DNA of 64,000 bases from Mycobacterium florentinum (lineage in GTDB: Bacteria; Actinomycetota; Actinomycetes; Mycobacteriales; Mycobacteriaceae), in assembly GCF_010730355.1 (NCBI RefSeq), contig NZ_AP022576.1:6014001-6078000 (forward strand), in the 5' to 3' direction. The notes beneath the pieces are model-generated. The model searched no databases and had not been told where the DNA came from. It was given only the letters and a program-made list of their open reading frames with translations. The stretch's first letter is position 1. Every line of letters begins with the position of its first letter. Made by a program: the position numbers and the translations under genes. Shown here in pieces: positions 1-8,694 of this stretch.

Positions 1-1007
1 GGCGGCAGCAGTCCGGCGCCGATCATCATGTGCGCGGCGCGGACCATCAGAATGGAAAGTCGGGTGCCGGCCAGCACCTCGTAGTAGTCGAGGTCGCGCA
101 GTGTGTGACCCGTCGTCTGCTCGTAGTAGGCGATCGTCTCGTCGCGGTCGGGAATGCCTGCCGGCAGCTCGAGGCCGACGCCCTCGGTGTGGTGGCGCAT
201 CAAGAACAGCCACCAGCCGAGGTCTTGCTCGCGGCTGGCCAGCGTCACCATTTCCCAGTCGAGCACGCCCGCGGCGGCGAGTTCGGCGGAGAAGATGATG
301 TTGCCCACCCGGGCATCGCCCCAGTTGAGCACCTTGGGTTCGTCATGCTCGGGACGGTGCTCGTCCAACCAGCGCAGCGCCGCGTCCAGCGTCGGGTTCG
401 GCTCGCCCTCGGCGGCCCAATCGAAGGTGCGTCGCCAATGGGCGAGGCCCGCGTCGAGACCGCTTTGGTTTTCCGGTGTATCAAGGAAATCCAATCCGAG
501 CGCTCGCCAGTCCACGTGGTGAATCTGTGCCAGCACGTCGAGGCTGTTGTGCCACATCCGCTGTCGCTGATCCGGTGTCAGGTCGAGCACCCATCCGGCC
601 GCGGTGAACGGCGGGTCGTCGGCGGGGATGCGGCCGTCGATCCGCTGCATGACCAAGAAGGGCGACCCGAAGACGGCGGGGTCCTCTTCGTAGAAGTAGA
701 CCTGGGGCACCGGTACCGGCGTGTGGTCGGCAAGCGCTTTGATGACGGTCGCTTCCTTGCTCAAGTCGTAGTCGGGAAACACGCCGGGGCCGTCGGGCTG
801 TACGCGCGCGACCATGCCCCGCGTCTGCTCACCCTCGGCGTCGCGCCAGTTCGCCGTGAAAAGAACCGTCTCATTGGACAACCCCCCTGCGCCGGGTACC
901 TGGACATCGGTCACGGTGATGTCCTGTGCATCGGGATGTTTCGATGCCAGCCAATCGGCGAGCCGCTTGGCGGCCAACTCGGTGTCGATAATGTTCTTCA
1001 GGGCCAT
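1..1007 (-). CDS. Phosphotransferase family protein (APH/choline kinase fold), cut by the window edge
   Basis: The visible 335 residues have the aminoglycoside phosphotransferase/choline-kinase fold. A Brenner-type catalytic loop NWGDARVGN lies at residues 228-236 (Asp231, Asn236), with the metal-binding DWE at 250-252. These proteins transfer phosphate from ATP to a small hydroxylated substrate; the substrate here is unknown. ATG at 1007 is preceded by an AGAGGAGC ribosome site. The gene lies 41 bp downstream of the DUF7064/7065-like gene on the same strand, so the two probably form one operon. The C-terminus lies outside the window. Two other genes of this fold occur in the window (18589-19785 and 48856-49917), each next to a luciferase-like gene. 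Confidence 0.88.
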   Translation of the reverse strand, partial: MALKNIIDTELAAKRLADWLASKHPDAQDITVTDVQVPGAGGLSNETVLFTANWRDAEGEQTRGMVARVQPDGPGVFPDYDLSKEATVIKALADHTPVPVPQVYFYEEDPAVFGSPFLVMQRIDGRIPADDPPFTAAGWVLDLTPDQRQRMWHNSLDVLAQIHHVDWRALGLDFLDTPENQSGLDAGLAHWRRTFDWAAEGEPNPTLDAALRWLDEHRPEHDEPKVLNWGDARVGNIIFSAELAAAGVLDWEMVTLASREQDLGWWLFLMRHHTEGVGLELPAGIPDRDETIAYYEQTTGHTLRDLDYYEVLAGTRLSILMVRAAHMMIGAGLLP

Positions 1008-1048
1008 TGCTTGCTCCTCTTTGAGTCAAATGCCTGCGGGACAACGCG

Positions 1049-2095
1049 TCATGGATGAACGGTGGCCAGCGCTCGGCGCTTCATCTTCCGCTGGTATTCG
1101 TCGAACCAAATCTCTTGATACGTCGAGTGAGTGGTGCGGCCTTGTTCGTCGGTCCAGCGGTACACGCTGTCGTGGAACGAGGTGTTGGGCCAGGCCGGCA
1201 GCGGCGCGCACGCGATTGCCTCACCCTCGAACCGGTACAGCTCTCCGGTTTCGTCCTCGGCGGCGATCTCCTGGCGCATGGGGAGGTGAATGCGTGGGTG
1301 ATACTCGAAGACGTTGCGGCGCACCCACTTAATCGATCGGGTTTCCTCGCCGCGCTGAATCCAGGCGTAGTGATGCGATGGACGATCCCCGACGTCATAG
1401 AGGCCGGCCCAGGCGGGGTCCGTATCCAGCGGTTCGAAACTGATTTGGTTGAAGATGAGATCGGGGCCGAAGTACATCGGCGACCAGCCGACGGGCGGAA
1501 CCGGCACCGCGCCACGGCGTTCCACCCGGATCTGGCGCCAGGAGCGGTCGCGCGGGGCGTAACAGTCGACGGGATAGGTCGTGCCGTCCAGCACCAATTC
1601 ACCGGTCATGTGCATGAATTGCTCGGTGCCGCCGGGCTCGCGTGCCACGTCGTGATGGTCTTCCTCGCCCGGCATCACATGTCCTCGGGCCAGTAGCGGG
1701 GTTACGGCTTCGGCGACGACGTCGACGGAGGTGGCACCGTCACCGCTGCGGTAGGTGATCCGCGCGGTCCGGCCCGGCTCCAGGAAGTCGATGGTCAGGC
1801 CGTTGTCGGTGGTGATCGTGTTGCCCTCGATCCGCGGCCACGGCATCGTGACCTCGTAATCGAGGAATGCCATGTCGGTGTGTTCGACATTGTCGGTGCC
1901 CTGGAAGATGCAGACGCCACCCTGCGACAGCGGGAACGCCGGCTGGTAACGAATGTAAAGGAAGGCGCCGATCGCCGCTTCGGGAATGCTGAAGCCGAAG
2001 TAGTGGGTATGGATCAGATGCGGATCCCAGTGCTCGCCGGCCGCCGGCAGCGGCAGCAGCAGGTCGGTGTCACCGGAATGTGTGCCAAGCGCCAT
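1049..2095 (-). CDS. DUF7064/DUF7065-like protein (AttH/carotenoid hydratase-like beta fold)
   Basis: This 348-residue protein lacks a signal peptide and obvious membrane spans. It is clearly paralogous to the product of 53831-54886; both share QPAFP(M/L)SQGGV near residue 51, an EAVTPL(L/V)AR block, EQFMH, DRS near residue 185 and a WSPMYFG/WTPMYFG block. The DRSW pattern and overall size recall the AttH/CrtC-like lipocalin-type family that mycobacterial annotation splits into DUF7065 plus DUF7064. CrtC members hydrate isoprenoid double bonds, but catalysis here is not shown. ATG at 2095 follows an AGGAG site. It is the first gene of a minus-strand pair with the phosphotransferase and diverges from a TetR gene and a 32-bp operator. 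Confidence 0.75.
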   Translation of the reverse strand: MALGTHSGDTDLLLPLPAAGEHWDPHLIHTHYFGFSIPEAAIGAFLYIRYQPAFPLSQGGVCIFQGTDNVEHTDMAFLDYEVTMPWPRIEGNTITTDNGLTIDFLEPGRTARITYRSGDGATSVDVVAEAVTPLLARGHVMPGEEDHHDVAREPGGTEQFMHMTGELVLDGTTYPVDCYAPRDRSWRQIRVERRGAVPVPPVGWSPMYFGPDLIFNQISFEPLDTDPAWAGLYDVGDRPSHHYAWIQRGEETRSIKWVRRNVFEYHPRIHLPMRQEIAAEDETGELYRFEGEAIACAPLPAWPNTSFHDSVYRWTDEQGRTTHSTYQEIWFDEYQRKMKRRALATVHP

Positions 2096-2286
2096 GCCTG
2101 TTTCGCTCCTATGCCTTGACGGATTGCGGAATTGTCGGCTCCGCGGGCGATCCCGAGATTGCTTTGGGCTTGTGCCACAACGCCTCCGACTGCGGGTGTG
2201 TCGGCTCGCCGCGACCGCGCATCGTCACATCGCCGCTCCGTCAGCTGTGAGCCAGTTCACCCCCGTGGGTCTAAGCTAACAAACAA

Positions 2287-2318
2287 TGAATATGATTTCA
2301 AGGGTGAAACTTAATTCA
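2287..2318. promoter_or_regulatory. Candidate operator, copy 1 of a 32-bp nested palindrome
   Basis: The sequence fits TGAA-N5-TTTCA-N4-TGAAA-N5-TTCA exactly. It sits between the DUF7064/7065 operon (minus) and the TetR gene starting near 2337 (plus). Two other exact matches occur at 9485-9516 and 15996-16027. Its position suggests control of both divergent transcripts and TetR autoregulation; binding is inferred. Confidence 0.65.
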
Positions 2319-2336
2319 TTCGGTAATAATCCGGGT

Positions 2337-2969
2337 GTGAAGTCCGAGACCGAGGCCAAGGCGACGACGCGCGTCGAACGCCAGCGGCTGCGCACCCGCC
2401 GCCTGCTGCTGGACGCCGGCCGGACGCTGATCGCCGCCAAAGGGGTTGCGAGCCTGCGCATCCAGGACATCACCGAAGAGGCGGATGTTGCGCTGGGCTC
2501 CTTCTACAACTACTTCCAGTCCAAGGAGGAGCTCCTCGAGGCGGTGATCACCGAGAGTTTGTCCGACTTGACGTCGGCGATCATCACCGATGTCGAGGAC
2601 GACACCGACCCGGCCGAGGTCGTGGCACGGGCCAATCTTCGCGTCATTCGGCTCGCCTACGACGAGCCCGACTTCGCCCGGTTGATCGTCAACATCGGGC
2701 ACTCCGAGGAACTGTTCGGCGACGCCGTCCACAACCCCGCGCGCATCGCGGTCGAGCGCGGAATCGAAAGCGGCCGTTTCGTCGTCGCCGACATCGAGGT
2801 CTTGCTCACCGCGGTGATCGGCGGCGCCTTCGCCCTCATTCGGGAAATACTCAACGGTCGTCATGGCGCGAGCGCCCACCAGGCCTTTGCCCGTCATGTG
2901 TTGGGATCACTTGGGTTGTCACCAACAGAGGCCGAAGCGATCGTCACCGCGGCGGCCGACCGGGAGTAG
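2337..2969 (+). CDS. TetR/AcrR family transcriptional regulator
   Basis: This protein has an N-terminal TetR helix-turn-helix: RLLLDAGRTLIAAKGVAS, then DITEEADVALGSFYNYFQSK, followed by a variable ligand-binding domain. I chose GTG 2337 (210 residues) over ATG 2286 for two reasons. The longer reading would place a perfect 32-bp operator inside the coding region, and the paralogous regulator at 8695 begins the same distance before its HTH. It diverges from the DUF7064/7065-phosphotransferase operon. It is the best candidate to bind the 32-bp operator, because that site sits in its own promoter; this is inference. Confidence 0.85.
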   Translation: MKSETEAKATTRVERQRLRTRRLLLDAGRTLIAAKGVASLRIQDITEEADVALGSFYNYFQSKEELLEAVITESLSDLTSAIITDVEDDTDPAEVVARANLRVIRLAYDEPDFARLIVNIGHSEELFGDAVHNPARIAVERGIESGRFVVADIEVLLTAVIGGAFALIREILNGRHGASAHQAFARHVLGSLGLSPTEAEAIVTAAADRE

Positions 2970-3020
2970 CTACGCGCCGCGGCCCCTGAATTGGTGGACA
3001 TCGCTTCTACTTTTAGCGGC

Positions 3021-3644
3021 TCAAGCTTGGCCACGGGCGGATCCGTAGATCAGCCGCCAGCCGGCCTCTGAGATCGACCGAGCGAACTTTTTGTCGGCCG
3101 AAGCGGGGGCGGTGGCTATGTGCTGTGCGGTGAGCCGTTCGAACCCGTAGACGATGAACTTCGCGATCGTCTGCGCATCGAGGTCAGCGGCCACCGAGCC
3201 ATCGCGCTGCCCGTTGCTGATCCTCGTCTGCATCACGGTGACGACGGCTTGCATCCGATCGTCCCAGATTGCTGCTAGTTCGGGTTGGTATGCTGCGGCT
3301 TCAAAATAAGCCCGCAACAGCGGCGCGTGCTCGCGCCAGACCCGCACGGTGTTCCAATGCGCGGCGGCCATGGATTCCAGTCCGCCCGTACCGGCGGCCC
3401 AGGCGCACGCCGTGTCGAACAGGTCGGCCGTCGCGTCGGCAACGACCCTGCGCAACAGATCGGTCTTGTCGGCAAAGTTCTTGTAAAACGCCGACCGTGC
3501 GACACCGGCTTCCTCGCAGATCCGCTGGATCCCCAAGCTGGTGACGCTCTCCCCGGCCGAGAGGCAGCGCACGGTTGCGTCGATGACGTCACGGGTAACA
3601 CCGTTGCGGCGAGTCCGGCCACTGGAAACCTTGCGCGTTGACAC
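3021..3644 (-). CDS. TetR family transcriptional regulator
   Basis: The 207-residue product starts with GTG at 3644. The HTH covers about residues 20-65: VIDATVRCLSAGESVTS, then IQRICEEAGVARSAFYKNFADK. It diverges from the DUF1214-like/sulfotransferase operon. A short palindrome AGACA-GTA-TGTCT (3676-3688) lies in the gap and is its likely operator. The C-terminal domain shows nothing that identifies a ligand. Confidence 0.87.
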   Translation of the reverse strand: MSTRKVSSGRTRRNGVTRDVIDATVRCLSAGESVTSLGIQRICEEAGVARSAFYKNFADKTDLLRRVVADATADLFDTACAWAAGTGGLESMAAAHWNTVRVWREHAPLLRAYFEAAAYQPELAAIWDDRMQAVVTVMQTRISNGQRDGSVAADLDAQTIAKFIVYGFERLTAQHIATAPASADKKFARSISEAGWRLIYGSARGQA

Positions 3645-3675
3645 CCGGGAATTTTAACGTGCCCCTCCAATTAAT

Positions 3676-3688
3676 AGACAGTATGTCT
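3676..3688. promoter_or_regulatory. Candidate TetR operator (AGACA-GTA-TGTCT)
   Basis: A perfect 13-bp inverted repeat with a 3-bp centre lies between the divergent TetR gene (start 3644) and the DUF1214-like gene (start about 3711). Placement and symmetry fit a TetR operator. Related GACA/TGTC half-sites occur near the TetR genes at 27161, 29792 and 47292. Confidence 0.45.
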
Positions 3689-3710
3689 CTTTATGGGTAG
3701 GGTGACGGCC

Positions 3711-4979
3711 ATGTTCCCTTCTGTTGCGGGCAATCCGCTGGCCACAATTGAGCAGCGTGACGGCGAAGCTCTTGCCATGCGCGCCTTTGCAACTGATGCG
3801 GTAGCCCAGGCACGCGAGCTGGTGGCAATGCGCTGGAAAACCCTCGCCGGGCGAGGCGCTCCGCAAGAGGCGTGGGGACTTCGGTTCGACGAGCTGGTCG
3901 ACGAGTTCGCGTTCAACTACTGCCTCAAGGCGGCTGCCGGGGACGCCAACTACCCGATCGCGTTGGGGATGCACTACTGCCCTCCACACGAGTGGTTCGG
4001 CACGAAGGTGCCCGGTTCACGCGGTTCGGGAGGCGATGGGCCCGACCAGCACTACGTGCTGGTGCCGGTCAGCTACGGCGCCCATTACGAGATCGAGGGC
4101 CAACGTTTCGACCCAGTGCCCGCCGACATTCCCTTGACAGTCATCGGAAACCCCTCGATCACAATGACATTGGGCAGTCTAGATCTGTTGGGCATCAAGG
4201 TCGGCGACGACGGCCGGTATCGATTGACTGTTGGCCCGGAACCGGCGAATGGCGATCCCAACCACGTACACGTTCCTCCGGGCGCCCTGTACCTGTTCAA
4301 TCGGGAATGCCGATCGGATTGGCGCCAGGTGCCCGGCAGTTGGACCGTACGCAGGCTTGACCCACCCAGTGCGCCGCAGTGGACCGAGGAGCAAGTGGCC
4401 GCCCGCGCGGCAGCCATGATGGTCGAAGACGTGCCGCCCATGTACTGGTTCCTCAGCCTCTTCGACAACATGGAACCCAACACGGTGTCCCCGCTGTTCA
4501 ATACCGGCCGGGTTGGCGGGCTTGTCTCGCAGACAATCATGTTCGCCCGCCTGCTGATCGACGAATCGCATGCTTTCGTCTTCACGATCGGCCCCGCTGA
4601 TGCGCCGTATCGCAACATCGTCCTGCACGACTACTGGTTTCGCACCATCGACTATTGGGAGCGGCAGAGCTGCCTGAACAACGGGCAGTCGGTGCCCAAC
4701 TCCGACGGCTCGGTCACTTACGTTGTCGCTCAGGAAGATCCAGGAGTAGCCAACTGGCTGGACCCCTGCGGCTACTCGCACCTGCTGGTGGTCAACCGCT
4801 GGCAGGGCATGCGCGGGGGAGAAGAACCGACCGCCGCTGGCCGGCATGTCCCGATAGCCGACCTGGAATCCGCGCTGCCCACCGATGTGCCTCGTGTGAC
4901 ACCGGAAGAGCGAGCCGCGCACTTGCGTGAGCGACGCGAAACTTTTCTGCTGCGTTTCTCCAGTGAAGGGGCATCATGA
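3711..4979 (+). CDS. DUF1214-like protein, function unknown
   Basis: A soluble 422-residue protein. The C-terminal third carries the pattern I associate with DUF1214 proteins: CLNNGQS, then a DG turn, VVAQEDPGVANWLD and a closing NRW. The central part has a beta-rich HYVLVPV...YEIEGQ segment of the kind seen upstream in such proteins. Enzymatic role is unknown. ATG 3711 is chosen because AGGG lies 8 nt upstream; ATG 3693 is also possible (428 residues). The stop overlaps the sulfotransferase start as ATGA, so the two are translationally coupled and probably act together, perhaps on one sulfated or acylated substrate. Confidence 0.65.
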   Translation: MFPSVAGNPLATIEQRDGEALAMRAFATDAVAQARELVAMRWKTLAGRGAPQEAWGLRFDELVDEFAFNYCLKAAAGDANYPIALGMHYCPPHEWFGTKVPGSRGSGGDGPDQHYVLVPVSYGAHYEIEGQRFDPVPADIPLTVIGNPSITMTLGSLDLLGIKVGDDGRYRLTVGPEPANGDPNHVHVPPGALYLFNRECRSDWRQVPGSWTVRRLDPPSAPQWTEEQVAARAAAMMVEDVPPMYWFLSLFDNMEPNTVSPLFNTGRVGGLVSQTIMFARLLIDESHAFVFTIGPADAPYRNIVLHDYWFRTIDYWERQSCLNNGQSVPNSDGSVTYVVAQEDPGVANWLDPCGYSHLLVVNRWQGMRGGEEPTAAGRHVPIADLESALPTDVPRVTPEERAAHLRERRETFLLRFSSEGAS

Positions 4980-6232
4980 ACGAACGAACCTCGCAATGGG
5001 AGCCGCCGGCACGGCCCGAGTGGGTTCAGCGCATCAACGAAGAGGGTGCGCAGATGAACATCAAAGGCGTTGTGCCGCTGGATCCGGAGTCGTTGATCTC
5101 CGGCGCTCAACGCACCACCGGACTGACCGATTTCGGCGATGATCTCTGGCGCGAACCGCTCGAGATCTTATGCAAGTCGATGGACGAGGAAGCCGACCTC
5201 AATCTGATGGGCAGGTTGCGAACCCGTTCTGAGATGTTGCAATTGCTCGAGGGGCGATTGCAGATCGAGGACTGGTACGCCCGGCATCCCGAAATCGACG
5301 ACGAAGTGGTCAGCGAACCGATCTTCGTGATCGGACAGGGTCGCTCGGGGACCACGATGCTGGTGAACATCCTCGATCGCCATCCCGACAATTGTGCGCC
5401 GAAACACTGGGAGATCATCTTCCCGTGTCCACCTCCGGAAGCCGCCAGCTACGAGACCGACCCGCGGATCGAGCGCGGGCATTTCCTGATCGACCAATGG
5501 AACCGAGTCACGCCGACCATAGTGTCGATGCACGAATTTGCCGGCTGGCTGCCGATGGAGTGCTGCCAGATCCTCGGATTCGCCTTTCGTTCCTCGACGT
5601 GGTTCGACAGCCTTGGTCAGGTACCCAGCTATCAGGCGTGGCTGGCGGGCCAGGATCCACGTATCGCGCTGGCTTATCACAAGCGTGTCCTCAAGCTCTT
5701 GCAGTGGCGAAATCCCCGCCAGCACTGGGTCTTGAAAGACCCCATGCACCTCGATCGCATGCCCGAGATGCTCGAGGTATACCCGGATGCCCGGTTTGTC
5801 TGGCCGCACCGCGATCCGACCCGGGCGCTCGCATCGGCGGTCAGCCTGCTGGGGACCGTGCAATGGGGCCGAACGGACCATCCGTTCCAGTTCGGTGCGT
5901 TCGACTACGTCACCGACCCTAACCTGTCCGCAACGCGCTTCAACGCCGTGATCGATCAGATCGATTCCGGTGCCATCCCGAAAGATCGCTTGCACCACAT
6001 GCTTTACGCCGATCTGGTCGACGACCCCATTGCCGCGATCGCTGCGATGTACGGTGCGTTCGGTCTGGAGCTGACCCAGGCCGGTCGCGACGCGATGCAG
6101 CACTACGTCGATACCAATCCCAGGGGTACCAGGCCGGTGCACAAGCTGAATCTCGGTACCGACGAGATGAACTCTCGCGACCGGATCGCATTCGCGCGCT
6201 ACCAGGAATACTTCGCAATTCCGTTCGAGTAG
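4976..6232 (+). CDS. PAPS-dependent sulfotransferase family protein
   Basis: This 418-residue protein has the 5'-phosphosulfate-binding loop GQGRSGTT at residues 120-127 after a hydrophobic strand (EPIFVI). It also has a downstream ARFVWPHRDP segment that matches the 3'-phosphate-binding strand of the Sulfotransfer_3 family. It would transfer sulfate from PAPS to a hydroxyl of a small molecule or lipid. Mycobacteria make several sulfated lipids and menaquinones, but the acceptor here is unknown. Start ATG 4976 overlaps the upstream stop by 4 bp. No membrane segment or signal peptide is visible, so it is probably cytosolic. Confidence 0.88.
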   Translation: MNERTSQWEPPARPEWVQRINEEGAQMNIKGVVPLDPESLISGAQRTTGLTDFGDDLWREPLEILCKSMDEEADLNLMGRLRTRSEMLQLLEGRLQIEDWYARHPEIDDEVVSEPIFVIGQGRSGTTMLVNILDRHPDNCAPKHWEIIFPCPPPEAASYETDPRIERGHFLIDQWNRVTPTIVSMHEFAGWLPMECCQILGFAFRSSTWFDSLGQVPSYQAWLAGQDPRIALAYHKRVLKLLQWRNPRQHWVLKDPMHLDRMPEMLEVYPDARFVWPHRDPTRALASAVSLLGTVQWGRTDHPFQFGAFDYVTDPNLSATRFNAVIDQIDSGAIPKDRLHHMLYADLVDDPIAAIAAMYGAFGLELTQAGRDAMQHYVDTNPRGTRPVHKLNLGTDEMNSRDRIAFARYQEYFAIPFE

Positions 6233-6276
6233 ACCGGAATTCAGGCCTGACGCCTAACCGGTGCTCACGCGAAATG

Positions 6277-7029
6277 CTAAGCGGCTGAACGTGCCGCACC
6301 TGCATCGGATGCCGCCTCGTCACGAATGGCCCGCAATAGGACGATGGTCATCACGATGTACCAGACACCAAAGACGGCCGCGGGTATCCAGAACCCGATC
6401 ACGCCGGTCCACGCGAAGGGACCCGTCTTGAAGAAGATGATCATGCTCGCCGGAAGCAGCAACAGCGCGACCCACAGATTGAAGAAACCGAGCCAGCGCG
6501 GGAACACCGGCGCTGCGCTGCGGTCGTGGAAGATCGCCACGATGAGCGCGCCGAGCTGGCCGAAGATCGGGGGCCACGGGAGGATGAGCATCACGTAGGA
6601 CAGATCGTTGACGAGCTTCGTCAGTTCCGGTGGGCGTTCAGGCCGAAACAACCCACCGATGAACAACAGCATCGGGATGATCAGCACGACGGTGACGATG
6701 ATCCCGGAGGCGAACTGCAGAATTGCCAGACTGGGCACGCGCAACTCGGTGCGCCGGATCTGCATGCTGATCGCGAAGAAGAAGGGGATCGTCAAGAAGA
6801 TGCCGATCAACGCGAGCAGCGTTCCAAGCCGGTGGACGCTGACGCTCTCGCCGTAGGCCGCCGCCACCTGCTCAGCTTGGTATGATGGTGGTATGAGCGG
6901 AATGAATCCGCCCATCAAGCCCCATCCGCCGAACAACAGGACCACAAACGCGGGACCACACCACGCGCAGAAAGTCTGGATCCGGCGCGACAATTCGATG
7001 TCACGCAGCAGCGCATCGGGCGCTGTCAT
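6277..7029 (-). CDS. FPRW-family membrane protein A
   Basis: A 250-residue integral membrane protein with about six hydrophobic spans, one of eight homologues in this window. The family core is FPRWLGFFNLW, about 15 apolar residues, then FFKTGPFAWTG. An upstream FRPERPPEL...LNDLSY block and an N-terminal IPPSYQAEQVAAAYGESVS loop are also typical. I know no named Pfam family for it. Start ATG 7029 overlaps the stop of the CrtI-like flavoenzyme (ATGA), so the earlier in-frame ATG at 7086 is not used. The coupling suggests a membrane partner, anchor or substrate channel for the flavoenzyme. Confidence 0.8.
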   Translation of the reverse strand: MTAPDALLRDIELSRRIQTFCAWCGPAFVVLLFGGWGLMGGFIPLIPPSYQAEQVAAAYGESVSVHRLGTLLALIGIFLTIPFFFAISMQIRRTELRVPSLAILQFASGIIVTVVLIIPMLLFIGGLFRPERPPELTKLVNDLSYVMLILPWPPIFGQLGALIVAIFHDRSAAPVFPRWLGFFNLWVALLLLPASMIIFFKTGPFAWTGVIGFWIPAAVFGVWYIVMTIVLLRAIRDEAASDAGAARSAA

Positions 7030-8624
7030 TGCTTCCTTTGGTCCCGAATCGCTGTCTGGGCGGCGAGCTTGCCCGGCAGTGCGCACACCCCGCCCACGGG
7101 GTGGGTGCCGGCGCCACTGAGGTAGAGCCCCTTGACCGGTGTCCGATAGCCGCCCAGTCCGGCTGCGGGCTTCAGCGGCCCGAACCGCGTGATCAGCGGG
7201 TCGACGTGGTAGACGTTGCCCGCGGGGGCATTGAACCTCGTTTCGAGGTCGGGTCCGCCGAGTACGGCCCGATCGATCTCGAGCTTGTCGAGTCCCTCGT
7301 AATACTGTGCGGTATCCCGCAATACAGCGTCGCCGACCTTGTCACGGACGTCGTCCCATGGCTCTTCCGGTGTCACCGGGATAACGCCGGACCACAGCCA
7401 CAAATTGTCACGTCCCTCGGGCGCCTGGGTGGGATCCACCGCGGTGGGGATGATCGCGCAGCTCACCGGCACCGGGTCGGGCCATTGGCCACGAACAACG
7501 GCGTTCCAGGCATCGTCCTGTTCCTTGAGGGTGTGCCAGGCAATGAGGTACTTGCGGAGGTCCAGGCCGTCGCCGCGCCAATCCTCATGCTTCTTCATCG
7601 TCACGCGGCCCTCGAGGGCGACGTTGATCTTCAGCGACGTCGCATGCGTCTTCCGAATCGGAATGTCCTTGGCGCGCGCGGAAAGTTTAGTATCCAGCGT
7701 GCCTTCCGGCAGCAGTTCGTTGAGCGTGACGACCGGGTTGCAGGTCGTCAGAACGCCCTTGCGCGCCGCGACGAACTGGCCGGATTCCAGCTGCACGCCC
7801 GTCACCCGGTCGTTGGATACGGCAAGCTGCTGCACTCGGGTATCGGTGTGTACGGTGCCGCCCAGCGCGGTGAGGCAGCGATGCAGCGCAGCGGGCAGCG
7901 CGCCGGTGCCGCCGACCGGCATTGCGTTCGCAACCTTTTGCACGACACCGAGATAGATCATCGCCCAGGCGGTCGCGTCGAGGCGCATCTGCGAGAAGGC
8001 GGCCATGGCTGCCAGCGCGCCCTTGGGCAGTTCGGTTTCGAAGGTTTCCTCGAGGAATTCGGTGTGTGACGCGGTGATCATGTTCCGCAGCCCGGCGATC
8101 TTCTTGAGGTGGCGAGTGGCGCCGAACAAAGAGCCGGCCATCTCGCGATTGAACGGGCGCAGTGGATGCGACTTCATGTAGGCCACGACCACATCCATGA
8201 TCGGGTCCAGCGCATTGGCCATGTCCAGCCACGCTCGAGCGTCTTTCGGTGAAAAGCGCCGCAGTTCGTCGGCGGTGCGACTGGCGTCCTTCCAGATCGC
8301 CAGCGAGCTTCCATCCGGTGCCAACTGGATGTGTGCGGGGTCCACCGAGATTCGTCGCAGCCCGTACTTGTGTAGCTCGAGGTCCTCGGCCACGCCGGAG
8401 AGCTGGAAGATCCCGGTCAACTGGATCGCGCCCTCGTTGAAGTAGTGGCCCGGAGCCTTCGCCAGGGTGGCGTTGGTGGAGGTCATGCCGCCAACGGTGG
8501 GCGACGCTTCCAAGACGGCCACCCGAAATCCAGCCCGGGCCAGGTAACACGCGGCAGTCAACCCGTTGTGTCCGGCTCCGATGATCAAGTAGTCGGCGTC
8601 GGTGGGCAGATTATTTTCCGTCAT
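7026..8624 (-). CDS. CrtI/phytoene dehydrogenase-like FAD oxidoreductase (PYROXD2-like)
   Basis: A 532-residue flavoenzyme with an N-terminal dinucleotide-binding motif GAGHNG at 16-21 and an acidic strand end (VLEASPTVGG). The C-terminal FAD-contacting motif is GAGTHPVGGV. Length and motifs fit COG1233, the phytoene desaturase-related group, which oxidises or isomerises C-C bonds of apolar substrates. It is paralogous to 25333-26922. The stop overlaps the FPRW-A start. It diverges from the TetR gene at 8695, which probably controls it. The substrate is unknown; the setting suggests a polyene, terpenoid or lipid. Confidence 0.87.
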   Translation of the reverse strand: MTENNLPTDADYLIIGAGHNGLTAACYLARAGFRVAVLEASPTVGGMTSTNATLAKAPGHYFNEGAIQLTGIFQLSGVAEDLELHKYGLRRISVDPAHIQLAPDGSSLAIWKDASRTADELRRFSPKDARAWLDMANALDPIMDVVVAYMKSHPLRPFNREMAGSLFGATRHLKKIAGLRNMITASHTEFLEETFETELPKGALAAMAAFSQMRLDATAWAMIYLGVVQKVANAMPVGGTGALPAALHRCLTALGGTVHTDTRVQQLAVSNDRVTGVQLESGQFVAARKGVLTTCNPVVTLNELLPEGTLDTKLSARAKDIPIRKTHATSLKINVALEGRVTMKKHEDWRGDGLDLRKYLIAWHTLKEQDDAWNAVVRGQWPDPVPVSCAIIPTAVDPTQAPEGRDNLWLWSGVIPVTPEEPWDDVRDKVGDAVLRDTAQYYEGLDKLEIDRAVLGGPDLETRFNAPAGNVYHVDPLITRFGPLKPAAGLGGYRTPVKGLYLSGAGTHPVGGVCALPGKLAAQTAIRDQRKQ

Positions 8625-8694
8625 ATCTGTGATCCTGATCGAACTCGATTACAAAATCAAGATTGAGATAGCGATCGAATGCGATACTGCTGTC

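Noticed and set aside
30..1058. A 342-codon open frame on the plus strand
   Set aside because: Antisense to the phosphotransferase, which has clear catalytic motifs; the plus-strand product is a GC-rich shadow.
5168..6142. A 324-codon minus-strand frame
   Set aside because: Antisense to the sulfotransferase, which has its PAPS loop intact.
8602..8694. Longer N-terminus for the TetR at 8695 (from 8602)
   Set aside because: It would overlap the divergent flavoenzyme start and adds a hydrophobic stretch atypical of TetR; GTG 8695 matches the paralogue at 2337.
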